A stretch of 64,000 nucleotides of DNA, taken from assembly GCA_022571515.1 (NCBI GenBank), contig JACZXQ010000005.1:1-64000 (forward strand), read 5' to 3'. Positions 51,497-60,495 of the stretch are shown here, piece after piece. The position numbers and the translations under genes were made by a program. The notes below the pieces were generated by a model. It was not told the DNA's origin. It saw only the letters and a list, made by a program, of their open reading frames with translations, and ran no database searches. How positions within the stretch are numbered: the stretch's first letter is position 1; every line of letters starts with the position of its first letter. Source of the stretch: Gemmatimonadota bacterium. Lineage in GTDB: Bacteria > Gemmatimonadota > Gemmatimonadetes > Longimicrobiales > Gaopeijiaceae.

Positions 51497-52045
51497 CTAC
51501 GACTGCGCCTCCCTCGATAGGATCTCTTCCAGGGTCTTCAAGAATGCCGGGTCGTCCTCGAGAATCGGGCCGTACTGCATGAAGCGAATCACCCCTTCCC
51601 TGTCCAGGATGAAGGTGGCGGGCAGACCAATGGCCGCAAACACGTCCGTAGAGATCATATCGGGATCGAGGAGGATGTCGTAGCTCACCTCCATCTCTTC
51701 CAGGAACCGCTTCACCGCCGTGAGTGAGTTGTTGGAATCGACCGTGATGCCGACCACCTTGAACCCGCGGTCTGAGTACTCTTCGTAGATCGAGACGAGA
51801 TACGGGGTCTCGAACCTGCAGGGGGCACAGTAGGTCGCCCAAATGTTGACCAGCAGTACATCTCCCCGGTAGTCGGCAAGGGAGACCTGCTCCCCGGTGT
51901 CGAGCAAGGTTGCCGTGAACGCCGGAGCGTCGTCACCGACGCGGGGCGGCAGCTCAGGGAGGTCGCATCCGAGGAAACCGATGCTGCCCCCGATCGCCGC
52001 GACGAGGGCAAGCCTTCCCGAACCGTGCATGAGTCTCTGCCGCAT
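51497..52045 (-). CDS. TlpA-like thioredoxin-fold lipoprotein
   Basis: A 182-residue periplasmic thiol-disulfide protein anchored by lipid (signal AAIGGSIGFLGCDL). The fold is AhpC/TSA-TlpA-like: DDAPAFTATLLDTGEQVSL, NIWATYCAPCRFETPYLVSI with the redox pair CAPC, VVGITVDSN and LPATFILDREGVIRF. It probably reduces or oxidises disulfides of exported proteins. Start ATG 52045 (AGTGGAGTG site). Its gene follows the Cys-rich BNR lipoprotein after 11 bp, so that protein may be its substrate. Confidence 0.88.
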   Translation of the reverse strand: MRQRLMHGSGRLALVAAIGGSIGFLGCDLPELPPRVGDDAPAFTATLLDTGEQVSLADYRGDVLLVNIWATYCAPCRFETPYLVSIYEEYSDRGFKVVGITVDSNNSLTAVKRFLEEMEVSYDILLDPDMISTDVFAAIGLPATFILDREGVIRFMQYGPILEDDPAFLKTLEEILSREAQS

Positions 52046-52056
52046 TTTCACTCCAC

Positions 52057-53280
52057 TTAGTTTGTCAAGCCACTGGTCCGGGCTACCCGCACCCTCGTGG
52101 GGTTTCCGGGCTCGGTCCACGCGAACAGGATCCGACCTTGCGCATCCTGGAGCATCCTTGGAAAGCCGCTGTCCCGTCCGGCCGATGTCGGAGAGATCTC
52201 CATTGGCCGATCCACAGTACCGTCGGGTCGCACACGCTGAGCGAGGATCTTGGCGTCTTGCCCGCCTCCCTCGATCCAGCTGACCAGGGCGGATCCGTCT
52301 TCGAAGAGCAGAACATCTACCCGCCCGAGCGGGTTCCCCAAGTCGACTTCGGTCGGGGCGCCGAACGAGTCCCCGGCATCATCGGAGAAAGCCACCTGCA
52401 CCGTCGGCTGATCGTTCGCGCCGGTGAACCATGCCACGACCACACGTTCGCCGTCGGCGTCCACGGCGGGTCCATTCACTGGGCAGGCTGGAAAGACCCA
52501 TCCATCGTCATGCACGGCGTGCCCTGTGGTCCACCCGTCCTCGCCCATGCGCGTGAGGTAGATGTCACGGACCTCCGCATGCGTCCGATTGCGGTACACC
52601 ACGATAGGGCCTCGACCCGTCACCGCCGCATCAGTTTGGCAACAGTCACAAATGAGGTCGTCCAGGAGAATCTCGGGCCCGGGCGTTCCGCCGAGAGAAG
52701 CGGTTCGGAAACGGAGGGTCATTTCGGCCAGGCCATCCTGGCCGTCCTCGGTCTTTGCCGACTTCCGCCCATCGAGCCAAACGATCCCGACCTCACTGTC
52801 GGACACGGGAAACATGGACACGAAACCATGCTCGGTGGGCGTGCCGTCCTCGTGTGGAGTCCAAGGTTTGCTCCAGCGTGCTCCCCCGTCGTTCGAAAAC
52901 GCCACCCGCACGCCATAGTCGTATCCACCCTCGGTGCCCCGCTCCAGCCAGTGCGCGGCCAGCATTCCGGGCGATACGGCCCACACTGCGGGAAAATCAG
53001 CCCAGTTCACGAAGAATGGGCGGTCGCCCTCCGTGGCCACGGTCTTGACGTCGCCCCAGCCGGCGTCGTCCAAGCGCGCCATGCGCAAGGACCATGTGCC
53101 GGAAGCGTCCGGCTCCAGCCAACTCAGGATGACACCGTCCACATCGGAGGACAAAGCGGGCCACCGGCTGCCCTCCCCGGGGGGCGCTTCGAAAGGCTCG
53201 ACCTGGCCGGGTCCGGGCGTATCCGAACCGCATGCGACCGACACCAAGACCAGCGAGAGAGCGCATGAACGAAAGAACAT
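52057..53280 (-). CDS. BNR-repeat lipoprotein with CDCC motif
   Basis: A 407-residue lipoprotein (signal LSLVLVSVACGSD) with a sialidase-like six-blade propeller: SRWPALSSDVDGVILSWLE, RVAFSNDGGARWSKPW, QVAFSDDAGDSFGAP are the Asp-box blades. A distinctive part in the middle reads LDDLICDCCQTDAAVTG followed about 60 residues later by FPACPVNGPAV. The four Cys look like a metal-binding or disulfide-prone site. The sialidase catalytic arginine triad is not convincing, so enzymatic activity is doubtful. It is co-transcribed with the TlpA-like gene. Start ATG 53280. Confidence 0.75.
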   Translation of the reverse strand: MFFRSCALSLVLVSVACGSDTPGPGQVEPFEAPPGEGSRWPALSSDVDGVILSWLEPDASGTWSLRMARLDDAGWGDVKTVATEGDRPFFVNWADFPAVWAVSPGMLAAHWLERGTEGGYDYGVRVAFSNDGGARWSKPWTPHEDGTPTEHGFVSMFPVSDSEVGIVWLDGRKSAKTEDGQDGLAEMTLRFRTASLGGTPGPEILLDDLICDCCQTDAAVTGRGPIVVYRNRTHAEVRDIYLTRMGEDGWTTGHAVHDDGWVFPACPVNGPAVDADGERVVVAWFTGANDQPTVQVAFSDDAGDSFGAPTEVDLGNPLGRVDVLLFEDGSALVSWIEGGGQDAKILAQRVRPDGTVDRPMEISPTSAGRDSGFPRMLQDAQGRILFAWTEPGNPTRVRVARTSGLTN

Positions 53281-53548
53281 ATCGAGGTTCCCGTAGGTTT
53301 CAGTGGTTGCACGATGGCGCACAGGCAGGAATCTTGCACATGGGCCCCATACCGTAAAGTGCGAGCGCCGGAGGGAACCCACATGGCGACCCTACGCGTT
53401 GATGCGTTGGGCGGGGGAGCGCGCTGGGCGCCGATGCCCTAATTTGAGGGACCAGATAAGCACGATCGAGGAAGGGCTGGTCTAACGAGTTCGGTCCCAG
53501 CCACGTCCATAACGGCAATGGCCTCAATCACAGGTGAAGGGGTGTGCA

Positions 53549-56500
53549 ATGGTGTCAAAGGCTAGGACCAATCCAAGGGGTGTGCTGGCGCGCACGATGG
53601 CGGCCGTCTGCTCAGCGCTCGTTCTGCTGGCGCTTCCGACCCAAGTTGCCGCCCAATATTTCGGACGCAACAAGGTCCAATACGACAACTTTGATTTCAA
53701 GGTCCTCAAGACGCCGCACTTCGACATCCACTTTTATCCGGAAGAGGCCACTGCGGTCGAGGACGCCGCACGCATGAGTGAACGCTGGTACGAGCGCTTC
53801 GCGCGCCTCTTCCAGCACGAGTTCGAGAAGCCCAAGCCCATCATCCTGTACGCCGATCACCCGGACTTTCAGCAGACCAACACACTGAGGGGCTCGCTGA
53901 GCGAGGGCTTGGGTGGTGTTACGGAGTCGCTCAAGAACCGGGTCATCATGCCGCTGACGGGTTCGTACTGGGACACCGACCACGTCCTGGGCCATGAGCT
54001 CGTGCACGCCTTCCAATACAACATCGCCCAAGCCCGCTCCGGTGCTGGGATCCGAGGCCTGACTTTGCTCCCGCTTTGGCTGGTGGAGGGCATGGCGGAA
54101 TATCTGTCCGTCGGCCGGGAGGATCCGCTCACTGCAATGTGGATGCGGGACGCCATTCTCCGGAACGACCTCCCGACGCTCCGCCAAATGACGAGCGAGC
54201 GGCGCTTTTTCCCGTATCGCTTCGGGCAGGCCTTCTGGGCCTACGTCGGGGGCACGTACGGTGACGAGGCCGTCGTGGATCTCTACAGGCGGGCCGTCCG
54301 GGTCGGTTGGGAGCCGGCCCTCGATCAGGTTCTCGGTGTTTCTTCCGACACTCTATCGCTGCGCTGGCACGAGGCGGTCGAGGCGGAGTATCTGCCGCTG
54401 ATGGCCGGAAAGGAGGCACCCGGGGAGTCCGGCGCTCTCTTGCTGGCGCCGGAGACCGGTGCCGGACGCCAGAACATCGCCCCATCGGTGAGCCCCGACG
54501 GCCGCTTCGTGGCGTTCCTGTCGGAGAAGGATCTCTTCGGGATCGATCTGTTCATTGCGGATGCGCGCACGGGCGAGATCATCCGGAAGTTGGTGAGCGC
54601 GAACTCCGACCCGCATTTCGACGCGCTGCGTTTCATCGACTCGGCGGGTGACTGGTCACCCGACGGCTCGAAGTTCGTCTTTGTCGTTTTTGCCGACGGA
54701 GACAACGAGCTCGCCATCGTCAACACGGAGAACGGCGATATCGAGCGGAAGATCAGCATCGATGGCGTCGGCGCCATCACCAACCCGGCGTGGTCGCCCG
54801 ACGGGCAGTACATCGCGTTCTCCGGAATGGAGGGCGGTGTCAGCGACATCTACATCTGGGACGTGACTACCGGCGCCCTGCGTCAGATGATGGATGACAA
54901 GCACGCCGACCTTCAACCGACCTGGTCGCCCGACGGTCGCACGATCGCGTTCGTGTCGGACCGCGGTGAGAGCACGGACTTCTCGCTGCTGGAATACAGT
55001 AAGCCGCGGGTCGCCTTCCTGGACGTGCAGTCCGGCGCGGTGGAGGTGCTCGAGATCTTCGGTGACGTGAAGCACATCAACCCGCAGTACGCTCCCGACG
55101 GGCGCTCGCTCTACTTCATATCCGACCAGGACGGCTTCAGCGACATCTATCAATACGCGTTCGATAACGGTGAAGTCCGGCGCATCACGCAGTTGGTGAC
55201 GGGAGTGAGCGGGATCACCTACATGTCGCCTGCACTGTCGGTGGCTAAGGAGGCCGGCACGATCCTGTACACGGTCTTCGATGAGTTCGAGTTCCACATC
55301 TACAGTCTCGATGCCAATGAAGCGAATGCGGGCGGCGTCAGCATAGCGGCGACGTCTGAGCCGAAACCCGGCCGCATCCTTCCGCCTTCGCAGGTCACCC
55401 GCTCCAGCAGGATTGCGGGCTATCTGGCCGATCCGCTCACCGGACTCGTCCCCGAGAACACCTACAGGGCCGACCAGGCAGTCGCCTACGATTCCCGCTT
55501 GATGCTCGACTATGTCGGGCAGCCCTCGCTCGGAGTTGGTACCGACCGTTTCGGGAGCTACATCGGTGGTGGTGCGGCTGCATTCTTCAGCGACATGTTG
55601 GGCAATCGCACCCTAGGAGTGGCGCTCCAGGCCAACGGGACGTTCAAGGATATCGGTGGGCAGGTGTTCTACCTGAACCAGGAAAAAAGGCTGAACTGGG
55701 GTGCCTCCGGCCAACGAATTCCGTTCCTGGTGGGTGGATTCCAGTTCCAGGACATCGATCCCGAGACCGGACTGCGTTTCATCGGGGTGGAACGCAACCG
55801 AGTTTTCCTTTCGAACGCGAGCTTCCTTACGGCGTACCCATTCTCGACGACCAGGCGAGTCGAGGCACAGGTGGGTATCACGCGGTGGTCGTTCGACAAT
55901 GAAGTGGATCGGTTCTTCCTCAACGATTTCGGGCAGATCATCGGTACCGATCGCATCAGCCGACCAGCCGCACCTGCACTGAACCTTTTCACGGCGTCGC
56001 TTGCACTGGTTGGCGATAATTCGTTCACCGGGTTCACGTCGCCGGTCGGCGGAGGTCGATACCGATTCGAGGTCGGGCCGACGCTCGGGTCGATCAACTA
56101 CACGAACGTCACGCTGGACGTTCGCCGGTATTTCAGCCCAAACAACGATGTCACGTTCGCGGTTCGCGGGCTCCACTTGGGCCGTTATGGCAACGACTTC
56201 ACGTCCGAGAAAGCGCAGGTCATCCAGGAAAACTATTTGGGCTTCGAGACCCTTGTTCGGGGGTATGCGTTCGAGAGTTTCAGCTTCGATCCGAGCGATC
56301 CATCGTCCGCTGAGTGTTTGGGTGCCCCAGAGGATCCCGACCTCAAGCCGATTACTGGGTGTTCCGTCATGGACCGCCTCTTCGGCCACAAGATCGGCAT
56401 TGTGAACCTCGAGGTGCGTGTTCCGCTGTTCGGGACCTCGCAGTTCGGCCTGATCAACTTCCCGTTCCTGCCGACCGAGTTGGTGCTGTTCTCCGACGCC

Positions 56501-56701
56501 GGCCTGGCGTGGAACGACTTCTCGGACATCAACTTCGAGATCTCTCGCCGCCCGACGGGCGTCTCGCCCGTGTTCTCGACGGGTGCGTCGGCTCGGTTCA
56601 ACATTCTCGGTGTGCTCATTCTCGAGTGGTATTACGCCATTCCATGGCAGCGACCCGAGAAGGGCGGGCACTTCGGATTCCTTATCGCACCGGGTTGGTA
56701 G
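53549..56701 (+). CDS. Gluzincin metallopeptidase, TolB-like propeller and outer-membrane barrel in one protein
   Basis: A 1,050-residue exported protein. After a signal (ends QVAAQYF), residues about 40-290 form a peptidase-MA-like domain with DHVLGHELVHAF (His149, Glu150, His153) and Glu180 in LWLVEGMAEYLS, a zinc gluzincin site. Residues about 310-600 contain PD40/TolB-type blades: NIAPSVSPDGRFVAFLS, DWSPDGSKFVFVV, NPAWSPDGQYIAFSG, QPTWSPDGRTIAFVS. The rest (about 650-1050) is a beta-barrel of the surface-antigen/Omp85-like kind, ending FGFLIAPGW with a C-terminal aromatic. Start is ATG 53549 (AGGGG site). A protease tethered to an outer-membrane channel or anchor is the simplest reading. 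Confidence 0.82.
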   Translation: MVSKARTNPRGVLARTMAAVCSALVLLALPTQVAAQYFGRNKVQYDNFDFKVLKTPHFDIHFYPEEATAVEDAARMSERWYERFARLFQHEFEKPKPIILYADHPDFQQTNTLRGSLSEGLGGVTESLKNRVIMPLTGSYWDTDHVLGHELVHAFQYNIAQARSGAGIRGLTLLPLWLVEGMAEYLSVGREDPLTAMWMRDAILRNDLPTLRQMTSERRFFPYRFGQAFWAYVGGTYGDEAVVDLYRRAVRVGWEPALDQVLGVSSDTLSLRWHEAVEAEYLPLMAGKEAPGESGALLLAPETGAGRQNIAPSVSPDGRFVAFLSEKDLFGIDLFIADARTGEIIRKLVSANSDPHFDALRFIDSAGDWSPDGSKFVFVVFADGDNELAIVNTENGDIERKISIDGVGAITNPAWSPDGQYIAFSGMEGGVSDIYIWDVTTGALRQMMDDKHADLQPTWSPDGRTIAFVSDRGESTDFSLLEYSKPRVAFLDVQSGAVEVLEIFGDVKHINPQYAPDGRSLYFISDQDGFSDIYQYAFDNGEVRRITQLVTGVSGITYMSPALSVAKEAGTILYTVFDEFEFHIYSLDANEANAGGVSIAATSEPKPGRILPPSQVTRSSRIAGYLADPLTGLVPENTYRADQAVAYDSRLMLDYVGQPSLGVGTDRFGSYIGGGAAAFFSDMLGNRTLGVALQANGTFKDIGGQVFYLNQEKRLNWGASGQRIPFLVGGFQFQDIDPETGLRFIGVERNRVFLSNASFLTAYPFSTTRRVEAQVGITRWSFDNEVDRFFLNDFGQIIGTDRISRPAAPALNLFTASLALVGDNSFTGFTSPVGGGRYRFEVGPTLGSINYTNVTLDVRRYFSPNNDVTFAVRGLHLGRYGNDFTSEKAQVIQENYLGFETLVRGYAFESFSFDPSDPSSAECLGAPEDPDLKPITGCSVMDRLFGHKIGIVNLEVRVPLFGTSQFGLINFPFLPTELVLFSDAGLAWNDFSDINFEISRRPTGVSPVFSTGASARFNILGVLILEWYYAIPWQRPEKGGHFGFLIAPGW

Positions 56702-56717
56702 GCGACACCACCGCCTG

Positions 56718-56766
56718 AGACAGAAAAGGGTCCGGCCCAATCCATGGGCCGGACCCTTTTCTGTCT
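56718..56766. terminator. Strong bidirectional rho-independent terminator
   Basis: A perfect 22-bp stem (56718-56739 with 56745-56766) with a 5-nt loop lies between the convergent barrel-peptidase gene and mlaD. An A4 and a T4 tract on the arms make it work on either strand. Confidence 0.9.
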
Positions 56767-56800
56767 GCGGCACGCCCCCGGAGGGGCGGTTCGGCCTTCT

Positions 56801-57754
56801 CTAGAAGATCGAGAGGTTGATGTAACGCCCCGGATTTTCCCGTAGGTCCACCATCAACAGCCGGACACTCTCCACAGCCGCCGTAAGCGTGTGGTACAGC
56901 GAGTCATTGGTGGAAAGCTGGCCCAGCGTGCCCTCGCCACGCTCCATACGGGCCATGATCACCTCCAGTGAGCCCGCGGCGTTATCGAGACGCACACTGG
57001 CCTGGTTCATGTGTTGGAGCAGCGAGTCCGCATACGTGACCGCGCTGGCCAACTCGGCGCCGGTCTCCGGGCTGCCGGACGTCATGCTCTCGAGGCCTTG
57101 GGCCGCCCGGTTGAGGCTGGCGATCATGTCCTTGATCGTTCCGCTCTCGGCCCGTGTCACGTCTGATAACTCACTCATGAGAGCCTGGAGGTCCTGGATA
57201 CTCCCTCCGAACGCTGTGATCGTGGAGTCGGACAGCAAGGCGCCGATGCGATCCAGCACGAGCTCCCCTTTCTCCCCCAGCGCCTCGGTGTCGTCGAAGA
57301 GCCCTTTGACCGTCGAGCCCGGAAGGTGGGAGAGGCGCGCGACGCGGGGCCCGGTCCCCGGAACGATCTCGACGGTGCGTCCCCCTAGAAGGCCAGCGGA
57401 AACCAAACGCGTCCGCGACCCTTCCGGAATCTCCCACTCGCCCTCGATCTCGAGGATGACCAGGACTTCGGTGGTGCTCTGTGTCAGGTCGAATTGATGA
57501 ACCCGTCCGATGTTGACCCCGCGCATCCGCACGGGATCACCATTGCGGAGCCCCATGGCGTTCTCTACCGACGTCGTCACCATGTAGCGGCCACGGAAGG
57601 TCGCGGGGTCGGTGAGCATGTAGAGGGTCACGAGTACGGCGATGCCTCCGAGGAGCACGAACAGCCCAACGCGCGCCTCCCGGCCACGCTTCTCCTGGGG
57701 TATCGCCTGCCTGATCTCCTGATCAGTCGGGGTGTCGGCACTCGGTGTAGCCAA
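56801..57754 (-). CDS. mlaD: MCE-domain substrate-binding subunit of a phospholipid transporter
   Basis: A 317-residue MlaD-like protein. A single helix (about 27-47, VGLFVLLGGIAVLVTLYML) precedes the MCE domain (YMVTTSVENAMGLRNGDPVRM, VNIGRVHQFDL, VSAGLLGGRTVEIVPG), followed by a long helical C-terminal half (about 160-290). It would form a hexameric ring in the periplasm and hand phospholipids between the MlaFE permease and the outer membrane. It follows mlaF after 14 bp. No MlaB or MlaC gene is adjacent. Confidence 0.9.
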   Translation of the reverse strand: MATPSADTPTDQEIRQAIPQEKRGREARVGLFVLLGGIAVLVTLYMLTDPATFRGRYMVTTSVENAMGLRNGDPVRMRGVNIGRVHQFDLTQSTTEVLVILEIEGEWEIPEGSRTRLVSAGLLGGRTVEIVPGTGPRVARLSHLPGSTVKGLFDDTEALGEKGELVLDRIGALLSDSTITAFGGSIQDLQALMSELSDVTRAESGTIKDMIASLNRAAQGLESMTSGSPETGAELASAVTYADSLLQHMNQASVRLDNAAGSLEVIMARMERGEGTLGQLSTNDSLYHTLTAAVESVRLLMVDLRENPGRYINLSIF

Positions 57755-57768
57755 AAGCCGGTCCTCCC

Positions 57769-58536
57769 TTATCTCACATCCAGGACGTCGAGGGCCGCGT
57801 ACGCTGCTGCGCGATCCTGGAAGGCCTGGACTACTGGATCATCACTGTCTTTGAATTCCTCTGGTGTACCACAGAAGCGAAGACGTCCGCCTTCGAGCAT
57901 GGCCACCCTGTCGCACATCTCGAGACCGCCCTCCACATCGTGGGTGACCAGGAGAGATGTCACCTGAAGCTCCTCGGAAAGCTGGGTGATCAACCGCTCC
58001 ACCGCAGCCGTGTTCACCGGATCGAGACCGGTCGTGGGCTCGTCCCAAAGCAAGATCTCAGGCCGCCCCACGATTGCGCGGGCGATCCCCACCCTCTTCT
58101 TCATTCCCCCGGACAACTCGTCCGGCAACTTGGACAAGATCAGCCTGGGCTCCAGGTTGACCAACTCGAGGGCCTCCCAGGCCTTGTGGGCGACCTCTTT
58201 TTCGGTCATGCGTGTGAGCGTTGACTTGGGCAGCCCCATGCGGATGTTCTCGAAGACGTTCAGCGAGTCGAACAGGGCGGCGTATTGGAAGACATAGCCT
58301 ACCTTCTCACGAATCTGCTCCAGTGTCCCGCGTCCGCCGTAGTAGGCCGACTGACCGTCGATGCACACGTCACCCATATCGGGCACGATGAGCGCGAGGG
58401 TCGTCTTCAATAGCACGCTCTTGCCGGTGCCGGAGGGTCCGAAGAGGGCGAACATTTCCCCGCTTTCCACGAGCAGGTCCACACCGGAAAGAACAGGCTC
58501 GTCGAAAGCCTTGTACACACCCTTGTATTCGATCAT
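57769..58536 (-). CDS. mlaF: ABC transporter ATPase of the phospholipid transport system
   Basis: A 255-residue ATPase: Walker A ALFGPSGTGKSVLLKTTL, Q-loop GYVFQYAALFDSL, signature LPDELSGGMKKRVGIARAI, Walker B PEILLWDEPTTGLDP, H-loop SLLVTHDVEGGLE. The sequence FQYAALFDSLNVFENI is diagnostic for the MlaF group. It energises lipid transfer across the periplasm with MlaE and MlaD. It lies 43 bp after mlaE. Confidence 0.95.
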   Translation of the reverse strand: MIEYKGVYKAFDEPVLSGVDLLVESGEMFALFGPSGTGKSVLLKTTLALIVPDMGDVCIDGQSAYYGGRGTLEQIREKVGYVFQYAALFDSLNVFENIRMGLPKSTLTRMTEKEVAHKAWEALELVNLEPRLILSKLPDELSGGMKKRVGIARAIVGRPEILLWDEPTTGLDPVNTAAVERLITQLSEELQVTSLLVTHDVEGGLEMCDRVAMLEGGRLRFCGTPEEFKDSDDPVVQAFQDRAAAYAALDVLDVR

Positions 58537-58579
58537 GCGGAGTGCTGACTTCCGGCCGCTTGGTTACGCATGGTCCTCA

Positions 58580-59395
58580 CTAGAGGAACAGCGGTGGGAA
58601 CATGGCGTCGATGATCAGGATCGTCAGCGTCATGAACATCACGGACTGAGTGGTCTGCAGCCCAACCCCTGCTGCCCCGCCACCCGTGCGCAGTCCCATG
58701 TGGATCGCGATGGTCGGAATGGCGAATCCGAACGCGACCGCTTTGAGGATGGAGTACAACAAGTCCCAAGAATGCCAGAAGAGGCGCGCGCCGTAGAAGA
58801 ACGACTCGTAGCCCAGGCCCATGGTGAGCTGTGCCGTGTACATGCCCGCCAGGATGCCGAACAGGTTGGCGATCCCGACGAGAAGGGGCAACGCGATGAT
58901 CCCGGCCAGGATTTTGGGGGCAGCGAGCATCTCGACCGGGTCTCGCCCTACTGAGTAGAGTGCGTCGATCTGCTCGGAGACCTTCATCGTACCGAGCTCC
59001 GCCGTGATGCGCGCGCCGACGCGGCCCACGAGCACGATGGCGGTCAGCACAGGCCCCATCTCGAGCACCACGCTCTCCGTAACAACGCTGCCCATTACGT
59101 AGAGCGGAATCGAGCCCGTAAACTGGTACCCACCCTGTTGACTCGTCACGATTCCTGCCAGACCGGCAGTGACCATGACGATTGGGATGCTCTGGACGCC
59201 CATGATGTAGACTTGGCGGGCGATCTCGCGCCCTGAGACCCGGAACTCGGTGTACGCGCGACCGACCGACCAGAGCAGGATGGCGATCTCTCCGGCGTGC
59301 TCGGCTACCGTGTGGGCCACCCTACCGATAGGGGCGAGCACCGCCTGAAGCGGTAGCGGGATGGCTGTATTTGCGCTCGGGTTGTTCCCGTTCAC
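58580..59395 (-). CDS. mlaE: MlaE-family permease of the phospholipid transport system
   Basis: A 271-residue membrane protein with about five helices. RQVYIMGVQSIPIVMVTAGLAGIVTSQQGGYQF, then GPVLTAIVLVGRVGARITAELGTMKVSEQIDALYSVG (starting near 115) and GAAGVGLQTTQSVM are the MlaE signatures. Start ATG 59395. It is the first gene of the mlaEFD set, divergent from the dienelactone hydrolase gene with 216 bp between. Confidence 0.95.
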   Translation of the reverse strand: MNGNNPSANTAIPLPLQAVLAPIGRVAHTVAEHAGEIAILLWSVGRAYTEFRVSGREIARQVYIMGVQSIPIVMVTAGLAGIVTSQQGGYQFTGSIPLYVMGSVVTESVVLEMGPVLTAIVLVGRVGARITAELGTMKVSEQIDALYSVGRDPVEMLAAPKILAGIIALPLLVGIANLFGILAGMYTAQLTMGLGYESFFYGARLFWHSWDLLYSILKAVAFGFAIPTIAIHMGLRTGGGAAGVGLQTTQSVMFMTLTILIIDAMFPPLFL

Positions 59396-59611
59396 GAGTT
59401 TTCGTCCCTAAGTGTCGCAGAATCCTGTCGAAGAAGTGGGGCGACAGGCGCCGAAGCTTCAAACCTTTGGGGCCGAAAATCAAGCGTCGGCCCCAGGGCA
59501 TCCTATGTAAGGTCCGGGAATGGCCGCGTGTTCCCGAAAACCGTGGCGCCATCTCGCCAACATCACAGGACGGGGTTACGCTGTTCTCCGAATCCACATC
59601 GGAGGGGACCC

Positions 59612-60481
59612 ATGAGCATGAATCTTGGAAGCAGCCGTAGGATGATTGGAGTTCTCGCCACGCTCTTGATGGGCGTCGCGTGCACGGCGGAGCAGGCGGA
59701 AGTGGAGGACCTGGTCGTTGAGGGACGGATCGAGCTCAACCCTACAGCGCCGGGAGAGCTCCCCGCCGCCATCTTAGGTCGAGCCGCCTCCCCGCGTGGC
59801 GTGGACGTGGCTTACTTTCCAGAGGGCGAGGCCACCCTAGGGTATCTGGCCGTTCCGGATGGTACGGGGCCCTTCCCTGGCCTGCTATTGGTGCATGAGT
59901 GGGACGGGCTCAAGGACCGCGTCCGACAGGTTGCCGATGCCATGGCTGCCGAGGGATACGTGGCCTTGGCCGTGGATCTCTTCCGCGGCCAGACGGGCGA
60001 CAACGCCACCGAGAATCGTGCCCTCACGGGCCAGGTCGGTGAGAACCCCGCGGAGATGATCGCCAATCTCGATGCGGCAGCGGCCTTCCTTAGGGCACGC
60101 TCGGATATGACGGGCAAGATCGCCGCGATGGGTTGGTGCTTCGGTGGCGGCATTGCGCTGAGCTACGGCTTGGGCGGCGAGCGCCACGAGGGTACCGCGA
60201 TCTTCTACGGTCGCCTGCTGGCAGATCCGGACTCGTTGGCTACGCTGACGCACGAGGTATACGGTACCTTCGCGGAACTCGATCGGGGGATCTCACTCGA
60301 GGCCGTCAACGAATTCGTGCGAGCGCTCGAGCAGGCCGGGATCGAAAACGACGTGCATGTCTACGATGATGTCGACCACGGATTCTGGTTGCGCGTGGAT
60401 CAGGATCCTGATGTGCGGAGCGGTCCCGCCCTGGATGCATGGACCAGGCTGAAGGCCTATTTGCGGAGGACTCTCAGCTAG
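59612..60481 (+). CDS. Dienelactone hydrolase-family lipoprotein
   Basis: A 289-residue alpha/beta hydrolase with a lipoprotein signal (GVLATLLMGVACTA). The nucleophile is Cys176 in GWCFGGGIAL, with the catalytic His in YDDVDHGFWLR and an Asp likely in GTFAELDRGIS. LLVHEWDGLKDRVRQVADAMAAEGYVALAVDLF (beginning near 90) is the usual oxyanion/acid region. Export makes a role in cell-surface ester or lactone hydrolysis more likely than a classical catechol pathway. Start ATG 59612 with AGGGGAC; ATG 59618 is possible. Confidence 0.88.
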   Translation: MSMNLGSSRRMIGVLATLLMGVACTAEQAEVEDLVVEGRIELNPTAPGELPAAILGRAASPRGVDVAYFPEGEATLGYLAVPDGTGPFPGLLLVHEWDGLKDRVRQVADAMAAEGYVALAVDLFRGQTGDNATENRALTGQVGENPAEMIANLDAAAAFLRARSDMTGKIAAMGWCFGGGIALSYGLGGERHEGTAIFYGRLLADPDSLATLTHEVYGTFAELDRGISLEAVNEFVRALEQAGIENDVHVYDDVDHGFWLRVDQDPDVRSGPALDAWTRLKAYLRRTLS

Positions 60482-60495
60482 ACTGCCGGGTTTCC

